64,000 bases of DNA from Gammaproteobacteria bacterium (GTDB lineage: Bacteria; Pseudomonadota; Gammaproteobacteria; Xanthomonadales; Wenzhouxiangellaceae): NCBI GenBank assembly GCA_021772985.1, contig JAJFKX010000056.1:62001-126000 (forward strand), read 5' to 3'. The notes under the pieces were generated by a model, which had not been told where the DNA came from, ran no database searches, and worked only from the letters and a program-made list of their open reading frames with translations. Made by a program: the position numbers and the translations under genes. Positions 56,647 through 64,000 of this stretch are shown one piece after another; within the stretch, counting starts at the first letter, position 1; every line of letters starts with the position of its first letter.

Positions 56647-57909
56647 TTAATTCACTTCACGCTTAATCAAACCGGCAGATTGTTCTTTAACATCTTGCAA
56701 GCCTTGTTCTGAATCTTTAAGCACTTCATGCACTTCATCAAAAACCTTGCGTCTGGCTAAATCACGATAATAAATAACAACCTTTTTAATCAATTCATTG
56801 GCTTTAGCTTTGTCAACATTCTCATGGTTAAACGTATCGGAAAGCTTTTTGACCCAGGCAAAAAAGCGATCCATCTCAATAACACGAAACTGCAATGATC
56901 CAATATTTCGTGAGACATTGCCAACCATAGTATCCATAGCATGAATTGCATGCATATCGCTGGCGCTAAGCTGCGAATCTGCATCTGAGTTTTCACTTGC
57001 CTCTTTCAATTTCAAATACTCTGCCTCAATATCACGCGTGCGTGATTCTACTGCTGTTGCTATGCTTCCATTGGCCCGGCTAAACCGCAACCCCAATAAC
57101 AGCACACTTAAGGCAAAAACACTAAAGTACGCTATTGTAAAATAATTAACCTGTTGACCTGTTTCAGCGGCCTTAAGCATCATACCGTCCAGGTGGCTTT
57201 TAACACCAAAAACCTGATCTGCTATCGGCATTAATAATGCTGTTGCCAGGTACTGCTCTACAAAAGGCTTTTCATCCAAAACAGTTTGAACATGATTACT
57301 AAACTCGGAATATGCAATACTGGCAATGACCGGCAAACTTTGGTCTTGCGTATTAAGTTCATTAAATTGCGTTGTTACTACCTCAGGATGCTCTTCGAAA
57401 GTACTGTGCGAATATTTGAGAACATTCGTATTCAGCTCTGACAAATACTGCGAGAATTGCTCACCTTCCGGGACTTGACTTGATATTTTTATCAATTCGC
57501 TGCCTACTGTAGGAGCATATAAAACAGAGTTTTTTAACACCGAGTTATGTGATTTGAAATTTTCGGTCACATCTTTCTTATTCTCGTAAGCATCCCTAAG
57601 TCGATCTATGTCTTCCTGCACTGCTAATGAAATCTCCGGCCGAGCATGCATATGCTTAACCAATGCTTTTATTTCATCTGAAAAGGCCCGTACATTAGCG
57701 GCTAAATTATCGTAGTTATTTTCCAGGTTATAGCGGGTTTTGACTATTGATTCATTAATATGCCCATCGATTACCAGCAATCGTTCTAAATGCACGCTTG
57801 CTATTGCGTGCCAGGCAAGATCGTTAGACTCTTTACGCAAATAGTATTGACTAATCAGCCCCCCGACCAATAGCAGTATAAATAATACCAATATATAGAT
57901 GTTTTTCAC
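56647..57909 (-). CDS. DAHL-domain membrane protein without an output domain
   Basis: 420 residues. One helix near the start (YILVLFILLLVGGLI), a long all-helical periplasmic region to about residue 255 resembling the double all-helical ligand-binding (DAHL) domain, a second helix (FTIAYFSVFALSVLLLGL) and a short coiled-coil cytoplasmic end of about 140 residues. DAHL domains normally sit on histidine kinases or diguanylate cyclases; no kinase, GGDEF or methyl-accepting motif is seen. I start at the GTG at 57909, with GGAG 8 nt upstream inside the end of the peroxidase gene, which it follows by 2 nt. Confidence 0.65.
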   Translation of the reverse strand: MKNIYILVLFILLLVGGLISQYYLRKESNDLAWHAIASVHLERLLVIDGHINESIVKTRYNLENNYDNLAANVRAFSDEIKALVKHMHARPEISLAVQEDIDRLRDAYENKKDVTENFKSHNSVLKNSVLYAPTVGSELIKISSQVPEGEQFSQYLSELNTNVLKYSHSTFEEHPEVVTTQFNELNTQDQSLPVIASIAYSEFSNHVQTVLDEKPFVEQYLATALLMPIADQVFGVKSHLDGMMLKAAETGQQVNYFTIAYFSVFALSVLLLGLRFSRANGSIATAVESRTRDIEAEYLKLKEASENSDADSQLSASDMHAIHAMDTMVGNVSRNIGSLQFRVIEMDRFFAWVKKLSDTFNHENVDKAKANELIKKVVIYYRDLARRKVFDEVHEVLKDSEQGLQDVKEQSAGLIKREVN

Positions 57910-57911
57910 GA

Positions 57912-58856
57912 TCAAATCTCCGGGAGGTCGCCAACCAGGCTACTCAAAAAATCGATTATGGCATCCCTGTCTTCAACGGGCACTTCCCTACCCAATTGGA
58001 ATTCAATCATGGTGTTGACAGCATCCTCAATGGTTGCTGCCGACCCGTCATGAAAATACGGTGGTGTTTTTACTGCCAACCTTAGGCTTGGCACTTTAAA
58101 GACGTGTTTATCCCATTCATTTTTTGTCACTTGGTAGCGCCCCAGGTCAACCTGCTGTTGTGCATCACGCAAGTTGATGTCCTTGAGCACACCAAACTTC
58201 TGAAACATGTTCCCGCCTACATTGACGCCTTGATGACAGGCAGTGCAACCATAACTTTTAAACAATTGATAGCCGCGTTTTTGCACCGCGCTGATGGCAT
58301 TTGCATCCCCACGCAAATATTGATCAAAAGGCGAATTAACCGTCATTAAGGTTTTCTCGAACTCAGCAATGGCTTCGGTAATATTAGTCGGTGTTATACC
58401 ATCAGCATAAATTTGTGCAAACTGGCTCACATAGTCATTGTCGGCTGATAAAATTGCTACCGCCTGTTGCATACTTTCCAGCCCCATTTCAACAGGATTG
58501 GTAAGCGGTTCAATGGCCTGTTCCTGGAGTGTATCTGCACGCCCATCCCAGAACTGCCTGAAGTTGAGCGCTGAATTTAATACGGTCGGTGAATTCCGTG
58601 TGCCTTTTGCGTTTGCTACACCCGTTGACACTGGCAGCAGGTCGGTCCCGTACTTGCTATCAAGATCATGACAACTCGCACAGGAAATGCTGCCATCGGA
58701 AGACAATTTTTGATCAAAATATAAGCGCTTGCCTAATGCGACTTTACTCGGATCAACGTCCTGGACTAATGGAATAGGTTCTATGGGTTCAAGCGCGAAC
58801 GCAGTGTGAATAATTAAAAACAGGAACGTAGTTAATGCACCGTATTTCGTCTTCAC
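57912..58856 (-). CDS. Dihaem cytochrome c peroxidase (MauG/CcpA family)
   Basis: About 314 residues with a signal peptide (KTKYGALTTFLFLIIHTAFA). Two CxxCH haem-binding sites: CASCHDLD (about residue 59) and CTACHQG (about 204). Around them the family patterns LGKRLYFDQKLSSDGSISC, SPTVLNSALNFRQFWDGRA and FKVPSLRLAVKTPPYFHDGS occur. Such proteins reduce hydrogen peroxide in the periplasm, or oxidise protein residues (MauG). I start at the GTG at 58856 with GGGAGAG 11 nt upstream. Followed 2 nt later by the DAHL gene. Confidence 0.9.
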   Translation of the reverse strand: MKTKYGALTTFLFLIIHTAFALEPIEPIPLVQDVDPSKVALGKRLYFDQKLSSDGSISCASCHDLDSKYGTDLLPVSTGVANAKGTRNSPTVLNSALNFRQFWDGRADTLQEQAIEPLTNPVEMGLESMQQAVAILSADNDYVSQFAQIYADGITPTNITEAIAEFEKTLMTVNSPFDQYLRGDANAISAVQKRGYQLFKSYGCTACHQGVNVGGNMFQKFGVLKDINLRDAQQQVDLGRYQVTKNEWDKHVFKVPSLRLAVKTPPYFHDGSAATIEDAVNTMIEFQLGREVPVEDRDAIIDFLSSLVGDLPEI

Positions 58857-59192
58857 TCTCAAACATCTCTCCCAGCTATATGCTAAAAACAAGCTATTTT
58901 GGCCGTCACCTTGTTATGCCTGCTACGCGTATAGAGACAGGGGAGCCAATAATGAAGCTTCCTGCTGTAGATAGTTATATCAATATACGTACGTTAGATA
59001 ACATACGCTGTGCATTCCCTACGAATTGAGCTGTATTGCAAATAGACTTTGCTCTTTTTGAATAGCTCACCTGCTCTAAGTTACTATTATCACTCTTATT
59101 TCTTTAAATATGCAAGTTCTGTAACCAGATTTTACATTTACCCGCCAACCTACTAATACTTCAGTCTTATATAAGCCCCTTTAAGGAGAAAC
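58857..59192. other. Intergenic region between htpG and the peroxidase gene
   Basis: 336 bp containing the promoter of the peroxidase-DAHL operon and the downstream end of htpG. AT-rich with no clear -35/-10 pair. No gene seen. Confidence 0.4.
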
Positions 59193-61070
59193 TTAGGCAA
59201 TCAACCGGTTGATACGCTGCACAAACTCGGCTGGGTTTTCCAGTTGTCCACCCTCACTCAATACAGCCTGCTCAAATAACAGTTGCCCCAAGTCATCAAA
59301 TTGCTCATCTGCAGTTTCTGCAATACGCTTGACCAAACCATGCTCCAGATTTACTTCCAGATGAGGCAGACTTGCGGGAATATCCTGACCTGCCTGCTGC
59401 AACATCATTTGCATATGCATCGCCATCGCATGTTCATCAACAACCAAACAAGCCGCTGAAGCAGTCAATCGGTTAGTGGCGCGTACTTCCTGAACTTTAT
59501 CTTTTAGTAATTCCTGCAGCCGATCGATTAATTTTTGATCATCTTCAGATATTTCAGGTTTTTCATCTTTGTTCAACTCACCTTTGGCAATGGACTTAAA
59601 AGATTTTCCAGCATACTCATGCCAATGCCCCATCACCCATTCATCAATCCGATCACCCATTAATAACACTTCGATACCCTGCTCACGGAACCATTCCAAA
59701 TGCGGGCTACTGGCAGCGGTTTTGGGATTTTCGGCAGTGACATACCAGATATGCTCCTGCTCTTCGGGCATCCGCTCTAGATATTCATGCAGTGATGTCA
59801 GCTCACCGTTTTCAGTCTTGCTGGAAGGAAACCGTAATAAATCTGCGACTGCGTCACGATTACCGAAATCTTCGACAATACCTTCCTTTAAGACTATACC
59901 GAACTGCTCCCAGAATTTAAGGTATTTTTCCTGGTCTTTGCCAATTTTCTTGAGCATATCCAGGCTACGTTTAACCACTGCGCTTTTGATTTTATTCAGC
60001 AGCTCATTTTCCTGGAGAATTTCACGCGAAACATTTAAGGGCAAATCCGATGAATCAACCACACCTCGCATAAACCGTAAATACCTGGGCAATAGCTGTT
60101 CTGCTGCATCCATAATAAAGACCCGCTGAACATACAGTTTTAAACCAGTGCGTTCATCACGGTTATATGCCATGTCAAAAGGTGCTTGTTCGGGTACATA
60201 TAACAAGCTTGTATAGCTTTGCTTGCCTTCCACTTTGTTATGTGTCCAGCTCAACGCCGGCTTGTGATCGTTTGTCAGGCTTTGATAAAAGCCCTGGTAA
60301 TCTTCATTACTTAATTCTTGCTTGGGTTTGGTCCATAGAGCCGTAGTGTCATTAATCGCCTGCCATTCTGGTGATGGTTCAGTATCACTGTCCTCTTGCT
60401 TGGCTGGTGTATGCAACATCTGCACCGGGAAACTGATATGCCCTGAATAGCGCTGAATAATTGATCGGGTACGATAATCCTGGGCAAACTCCTCAGCGTC
60501 TTCTTTGAGCTTGATGACCACTGAGGTTCCACGCTGCTCGCGCTCTATAGCTTCGAGTGTATATTCCCCAGCCCCTGCAGATACCCAGCGGGTTGCCTGA
60601 TCGGCTTGTTGGTCAGCCCGGCGAGTCTCCAGGGTAACCTGCTCGGCAACAATAAACGATGAATAAAAACCCACTCCAAACTGACCAATCAACTGGGATT
60701 GATCAACATCTTTCTGTTCCAGGTTTTTCAAAAACTGGCGGGTCCCGGAACGTGCAATGGTGCCAATGTTTTCAATAACTTCATCGCGGCTCATGCCAAT
60801 ACCATTGTCTGAAATGGTAATGGTGTTGTTGTCTTTATCCAATTCAACACGGATATGCAATTCGCTATCGTCGGCCAGCAAGGCATCATCCGAGATTGCC
60901 TGAAAGCGTAGTTTGTCGCAGGCATCAGCAGCATTGGAGATCAGTTCACGTAAAAAGATTTCCCGGTTGGAATACAACGAATGCACCATCAGATGCAATA
61001 ACTGTTGGACTTCAGCCTGAAAAGTATGTTGCTCGGTTTGTGGGGTTGTGGTGGTATCGTTCATAACCAT
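59193..61070 (-). CDS. htpG: Molecular chaperone HtpG (Hsp90)
   Basis: ATP-dependent chaperone of 625 residues. The GHKL ATP site shows YSNREIFLRELISNAADACDK, then ITISDNGIGMSRDEV and QFGVGFYSSFIVAE. Middle domain motifs (GVVDSSDLPLNVSRE) and the C-terminal dimerisation domain are present. Starts MVMND; an ATG two codons in is equally usable. Confidence 0.98.
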   Translation of the reverse strand: MVMNDTTTTPQTEQHTFQAEVQQLLHLMVHSLYSNREIFLRELISNAADACDKLRFQAISDDALLADDSELHIRVELDKDNNTITISDNGIGMSRDEVIENIGTIARSGTRQFLKNLEQKDVDQSQLIGQFGVGFYSSFIVAEQVTLETRRADQQADQATRWVSAGAGEYTLEAIEREQRGTSVVIKLKEDAEEFAQDYRTRSIIQRYSGHISFPVQMLHTPAKQEDSDTEPSPEWQAINDTTALWTKPKQELSNEDYQGFYQSLTNDHKPALSWTHNKVEGKQSYTSLLYVPEQAPFDMAYNRDERTGLKLYVQRVFIMDAAEQLLPRYLRFMRGVVDSSDLPLNVSREILQENELLNKIKSAVVKRSLDMLKKIGKDQEKYLKFWEQFGIVLKEGIVEDFGNRDAVADLLRFPSSKTENGELTSLHEYLERMPEEQEHIWYVTAENPKTAASSPHLEWFREQGIEVLLMGDRIDEWVMGHWHEYAGKSFKSIAKGELNKDEKPEISEDDQKLIDRLQELLKDKVQEVRATNRLTASAACLVVDEHAMAMHMQMMLQQAGQDIPASLPHLEVNLEHGLVKRIAETADEQFDDLGQLLFEQAVLSEGGQLENPAEFVQRINRLIA

Positions 61071-61168
61071 TTTAAATGTGTTAAATCTGAACGATTAAAT
61101 GGGCTGAATCAGTTGGCTTTTCAAGTCTTTGGTGATACTTATGGTCGTGACTTGTGTCACACAGCTTA

Positions 61169-61621
61169 TTATTGCAGTTTTCTGCGTATATAAATGGTCT
61201 TATGCACTTCGGCCACAAGCTCCTCAGTATGGTCTAGCAATTGCACCATATGTTCCGGAATGAACTTGGATCCATCCTGTGTTGCCAACCGGGCTTGCTC
61301 CAGATCGTCAGCAGTCAACTTGAAATGTGCTCGCACTATGCCTTTCCCCGGTTTAATAAAACGAATGCTGGCAGTTTGATCCCAAACCCGGTAACCAGCA
61401 CCGAGGGAATACATATACATCAGCATATAAAAAGGGTCGGTAAGTGCAAACAGACTGCCACCAAAATGAGTACCAACAGCATTCCGGTTGTACCAGTGAA
61501 GTTTTAGTTGAACACGCACCTCACTCCAGTCGGGTGCTATATATTTGACGCGGATGCCGGCGCCACGAAATGGCGCCCACAGATTCATCAAATGCCTGAA
61601 TAGTGCTGGAGGAATACGCAC
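61169..61621 (-). CDS. DUF4442 family hotdog-fold protein
   Basis: 150 residues of the DUF4442 family, which adopts a hotdog fold like acyl-CoA thioesterases. The middle shows the pattern NRNAVGTHFGGSLFALTDPF, the same position as the active loop in thioesterases. Motifs such as WYNRNAVGTHFGG and RFIKPGKGIVRAHF are preserved. GTG start at 61621. Substrate not known. It follows rplS on the same strand by 36 bp and may be part of that operon. Confidence 0.85.
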   Translation of the reverse strand: MRIPPALFRHLMNLWAPFRGAGIRVKYIAPDWSEVRVQLKLHWYNRNAVGTHFGGSLFALTDPFYMLMYMYSLGAGYRVWDQTASIRFIKPGKGIVRAHFKLTADDLEQARLATQDGSKFIPEHMVQLLDHTEELVAEVHKTIYIRRKLQ

Positions 61622-61657
61622 CTGCAGGCTCTCTGGCGTTCCGCAAGCGGAGCCGGA

Positions 61658-62008
61658 TTATTTGGTAGCCAGTTTCTCGCGGATACGCGCAGATTTGCCA
61701 GTCCGGTCACGCAGATAATACAACTTGGCACGGCGGACCCGGCCTCTGCGTTTAACTTTTACCGAATCGATCAACGGGCTATGGCTTTGAAAGACACGTT
61801 CAACACCAGTGCCGTGTGACATCTTGCGTACTGTGAATGCGCTGTGCAGGCCACGATTACGCTTGGCAATAACCACGCCTTCAAATGCCTGGATACGTTC
61901 CCGCTCACCCTCACGAATCCGAACGTTAACAACGATGGTGTCACCTGGTGCAAACTCAGGTAACTCGCGTAGCTGTTCCTGTTCAAGTTGATTGATAATG
62001 TTACTCAT
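61658..62008 (-). CDS. rplS: 50S ribosomal protein L19
   Basis: 116 residues, starting [19 protein letters not shown], with the L19 patterns [19 protein letters not shown] and [19 protein letters not shown]. Binds the 30S-50S interface. GGAG lies 8 nt upstream of the ATG. Last ribosomal gene of the rpsP-rimM-trmD-rplS operon. Confidence 0.98.
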   Translation of the reverse strand: MSNIINQLEQEQLRELPEFAPGDTIVVNVRIREGERERIQAFEGVVIAKRNRGLHSAFTVRKMSHGTGVERVFQSHSPLIDSVKVKRRGRVRRAKLYYLRDRTGKSARIREKLATK

Positions 62009-62047
62009 TCGTCATACTCCAAAACCCGGCACTTCACCAGGCAAAAC

Positions 62048-62839
62048 TCAAATTCCAGTTATTGATTCAGCTTCCTGATCTGCTAAAGCCGCAGCTAGCA
62101 AAGCCTTATCTTTGTCACTAAACACCGCTCCGGCCAATAAATCCGGTCGTGTTTTCCAGGTGGCTAATAAAGCCTGTTGCCTGCGCCAATCTTCAATCGC
62201 CGCATGATTACCAGATAACAATATTTCTGGAACCTTCAGCTCCCGCCAGTTTTCCGGCCGGGTGTAATGCGGGCAATCCAATAAACCATATCCGGTTTTT
62301 TCATCCAGACTAAACGAATCCTGTTCAGCCGATTGTTCATGTCCCAACACGCCTGGCAGCAATCTCAGCACAGCATCAATTACAACTGCTGCCGCCAACT
62401 CACCACCACTGATCACATAGTCGCCCAGTGACCATTGTTCATCTACACAGGTATCCAGCAACCGCTGATCAATACCTTCATATCGACCGCACAGCAAAAT
62501 CAGCCTGTCCCGATTTGCCAGCTTTTTTACAGCAGCCTGATTCAGCGGCCTGCCCTGAGGGCTCATAGCACTGACCAGTCCCGTTGCTGCCTGCCTTTTA
62601 ACCGCTTCCAAAGTCAGCGCTAACGGCTCTGCCAGCATCACCATCCCAGGCCCTCCACCATACGGTCGATCATCAACCTGATGGTGCCGGTCCAAGGTAA
62701 AGTCCCTCGGATTCCAGGTAACCAGTTCAGCTTTGCCATTGCTGAGCGCACGCCCGGTAACACCCAGTGACGCCAACTGCTGTATCCACTCCGGAAACAG
62801 GGTTATGACATCAATACGCACGGCTAAGGCACTTGTCAA
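62048..62839 (-). CDS. trmD: tRNA (guanine-37-N1)-methyltransferase
   Basis: SPOUT-class methyltransferase acting on G37 next to the anticodon. Conserved DRHHQVDDRPYGGGPGMVML, the trefoil-knot SAM site LLCGRYEGIDQRLLD and GDYVISGGELAAAVVIDAV are present. 263 aa. The TTG start at 62839, 3 nt after the rimM stop, is the longest; a GTG six codons later (62821) matches the E. coli N-terminus better. Confidence 0.97.
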   Translation of the reverse strand: MTSALAVRIDVITLFPEWIQQLASLGVTGRALSNGKAELVTWNPRDFTLDRHHQVDDRPYGGGPGMVMLAEPLALTLEAVKRQAATGLVSAMSPQGRPLNQAAVKKLANRDRLILLCGRYEGIDQRLLDTCVDEQWSLGDYVISGGELAAAVVIDAVLRLLPGVLGHEQSAEQDSFSLDEKTGYGLLDCPHYTRPENWRELKVPEILLSGNHAAIEDWRRQQALLATWKTRPDLLAGAVFSDKDKALLAAALADQEAESITGI

Positions 62840-62842
62840 TCA

Positions 62843-63346
62843 CTAAAAATCTGTATCCCAGTCAACAGTAATTCGAGCCGCTGCCTGATCCACACTGGTC
62901 ACCACCTGACCTTTTACAAACGGGATCAACCGCTGCCGACCCCCATCAATCACCAGCACATCATTAGCGCCGGTCTCTAATAAATTACTGACCGTGCCAA
63001 AATCATCACCAGCCAGGTTCAACACCTGCATGCCGATCAAATCGGCCCAGTAATATTCGTTTTTCGGCAATCCAGGCAAGCGGTCCTTGGGAACTTCTAT
63101 CCGCTGCCTGTTTATCCGTGCTGCTTCATCACGGTTGGTTATACCATCCAGGCTGATAACGAACTGCCCGCTGTGCTGGCGATAATCCAAAACACTGCAC
63201 TCGCGCTTTTCAGCATCTTCGCCTTTACTCAATAACCATGGCTGGTAATTAAATATCTGATCCAGCGGCTGGGTCCATGACTTCAACTTTAACCAGCCTT
63301 TGATGCCATAGGCACCAGCGATCTCACCAATAACCACTGTTTCCAA
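62843..63346 (-). CDS. rimM: 16S rRNA maturation factor RimM
   Basis: 167 residues with the N-terminal RimM domain (GEIAGAYGIKGWLKLKSW) and a PRC-barrel (YYWADLIGMQVLNLAGDDFG). Helps 30S assembly through S19. The start is TTG at 63346 with AGGG about 10 nt upstream. Lies between rpsP and trmD in the conserved operon. Confidence 0.96.
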   Translation of the reverse strand: METVVIGEIAGAYGIKGWLKLKSWTQPLDQIFNYQPWLLSKGEDAEKRECSVLDYRQHSGQFVISLDGITNRDEAARINRQRIEVPKDRLPGLPKNEYYWADLIGMQVLNLAGDDFGTVSNLLETGANDVLVIDGGRQRLIPFVKGQVVTSVDQAAARITVDWDTDF

Positions 63347-63403
63347 AGCAATACCCTGTCTACCTGCTGCCGAATCACCAGCAGATGTTTTTAAATGACG
63401 GGC

Positions 63404-63700
63404 TTAAGCGGCCGCTACTTCAGTTGCAGCTGCTTCAGTATCGGATGCAGGTGTACCACTGCCGCGTCGCTCATTTACCAGCTTGCGAACACGGTCACTC
63501 AGCTGTGCGCCTTGACCAAGCCAATGGTCAACCCGGGAAATATCCAGCCGCAGCCGCTCATCCTGACCACGCGCAACCGGATTAAAAAACCCAACGCGTT
63601 CAATGTTACGTCCATCACGTGGATTGCGGCTATCAGTAACCACAATGTGATAGAACGGTTGTTTCTTGGCGCCACCACGGGCCAATCGTATTTTAACCAT
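63404..63700 (-). CDS. rpsP: 30S ribosomal protein S16
   Basis: 98 residues with [19 protein letters not shown] at the start and [11 protein letters not shown] in the middle. The C-terminal Ala/Glu-rich extension ([14 protein letters not shown]) is longer than in E. coli (82 aa). First gene of the rpsP-rimM-trmD-rplS operon. Confidence 0.98.
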   Translation of the reverse strand: MVKIRLARGGAKKQPFYHIVVTDSRNPRDGRNIERVGFFNPVARGQDERLRLDISRVDHWLGQGAQLSDRVRKLVNERRGSGTPASDTEAAATEVAAA

Positions 63701-63753
63701 ATCGCTTATCTGCCTGGTCGAATCTGTTGTTAATTAGCAAAACTCAGCAGGCC

Positions 63754-63782
63754 ATTATAGCTGGAACATATCAGCTTGAAAA
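63754..63782 (-). promoter_or_regulatory. rpsP operon promoter
   Basis: TATAAT on the minus strand (63759-63754) lies 53 bp upstream of the rpsP ATG, with TTTTCA/TTTCAA about 16-17 bp further upstream as the -35. A 13-bp palindrome AGCATA-A-TATGCT (63782-63794) abuts it. Confidence 0.5.
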
Positions 63783-63867
63783 GCATAATATGCTATTAAA
63801 GTGAGCCCTTAAAAAACCGCTGGAAAAAAGACTGGACATGCTACGAATAATATCGTATATTGGATTC

Positions 63868-64000
63868 ATGCGTCGGCTCTGCCTTTGTTTATTGATCAGC
63901 CTCCCTGCTCTGCTAGCAGAGCCGGCGCATACCACCAACAACACTTTACCTCAAATCGAACCGGCAGTCGATGCAAAAACGCTATCGTCAGCGCAAATCC
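63868..64000 (+). CDS. Secreted protein, N-terminus only (runs off the window)
   Basis: An open frame that continues past the right edge. From the ATG at 63868 it encodes a signal peptide (MRRLCLCLLISLPALLAEP) followed by a polar region (AHTTNNTLPQIEPAVDAK). An in-frame ATG at 63838 is also possible. It is divergent from rpsP. The product cannot be assigned from 44 codons. Confidence 0.5.
   Translation, partial: MRRLCLCLLISLPALLAEPAHTTNNTLPQIEPAVDAKTLSSAQI

Noticed and set aside
57500-57515. Second REP copy (GTAGGAGC)
   Set aside because: An 8-base match inside the DAHL coding sequence, without the hairpin; chance.

Overview
The window is chromosomal DNA from an aerobic gammaproteobacterium that I cannot place to genus. 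The evidence is the conserved core order (guaA-guaB, xseA, rpsP-rimM-trmD-rplS, dnaX-ybaB-recR, alaS-csrA-tRNA-Ser, mutS / pncC-recA-recX), a DUF1820 protein, a GspA/GspB pair, a REP repeat of the type common in Pseudomonas and relatives, and an aa3-type cytochrome oxidase. Coding density is high up to about 53 kb. It then drops in an AT-rich stretch (about 53.7-59.2 kb) that looks like a more recent addition.

Layout. 0-0.8 kb: REP repeat and an autoregulated arsR-SRPBCC pair. 0.9-6.7 kb: guaB-guaA-tadA on the minus strand, divergent from xseA-yigZ on the plus strand. 6.7-9.2 kb: a 96-bp palindrome, a small lytic transglycosylase and three small glycine-rich membrane proteins, one of them behind a riboswitch-like leader. 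9.4-16.4 kb: DUF885 lipoprotein, TMEM175-like channel, sbcB, acetyl-CoA hydrolase/transferase family enzyme, a DnaA-box-rich intergenic region, ComEA-like protein. 16.4-27.1 kb (minus strand): gpmI-envC-ctpA, alaS, csrA, tRNA-Ser, SRP RNA, dnaX-ybaB-recR. 27.3-35.6 kb: hslR, two tandem Cys-rich paralogues of unknown function, an MGMT-like protein, mutS, pncC, recA, recX. 35.6-45.1 kb (minus strand): TonB-dependent receptor, DUF1820, rhomboid protease, gspA-gspB, putA. 46.1-52.8 kb (plus strand): coxB-coxA-coxC, then a sulfotransferase, an LpxO-like hydroxylase and a PGPGW-TauD dioxygenase. 52.8-59.2 kb: two small lipoproteins, a decayed gene fragment, an outer-membrane barrel, and a dihaem peroxidase coupled to a DAHL-domain protein. 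59.2-64 kb: htpG, DUF4442, rplS-trmD-rimM-rpsP, and a truncated secreted-protein gene at the edge.

Most of the window is housekeeping: purine synthesis, DNA replication and repair, translation, cell division, respiration, proline oxidation. Four pieces are not standard. (1) The sulfotransferase / Asp-Asn hydroxylase / membrane-tethered TauD trio looks like a small pathway that sulfates and hydroxylates a membrane-associated compound. (2) The dihaem peroxidase sits 2 nt upstream of a DAHL-type sensor that has no recognisable output domain. (3) The 8.5 kb leader can fold in two mutually exclusive ways around a ribosome-binding site, behind a promoter that overlaps a palindrome. (4) The 15.7-16.0 kb gap holds an inverted pair of perfect DnaA boxes, an 11-bp repeat and a 17-bp palindrome. 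Everything here was read by eye; no database search was possible.
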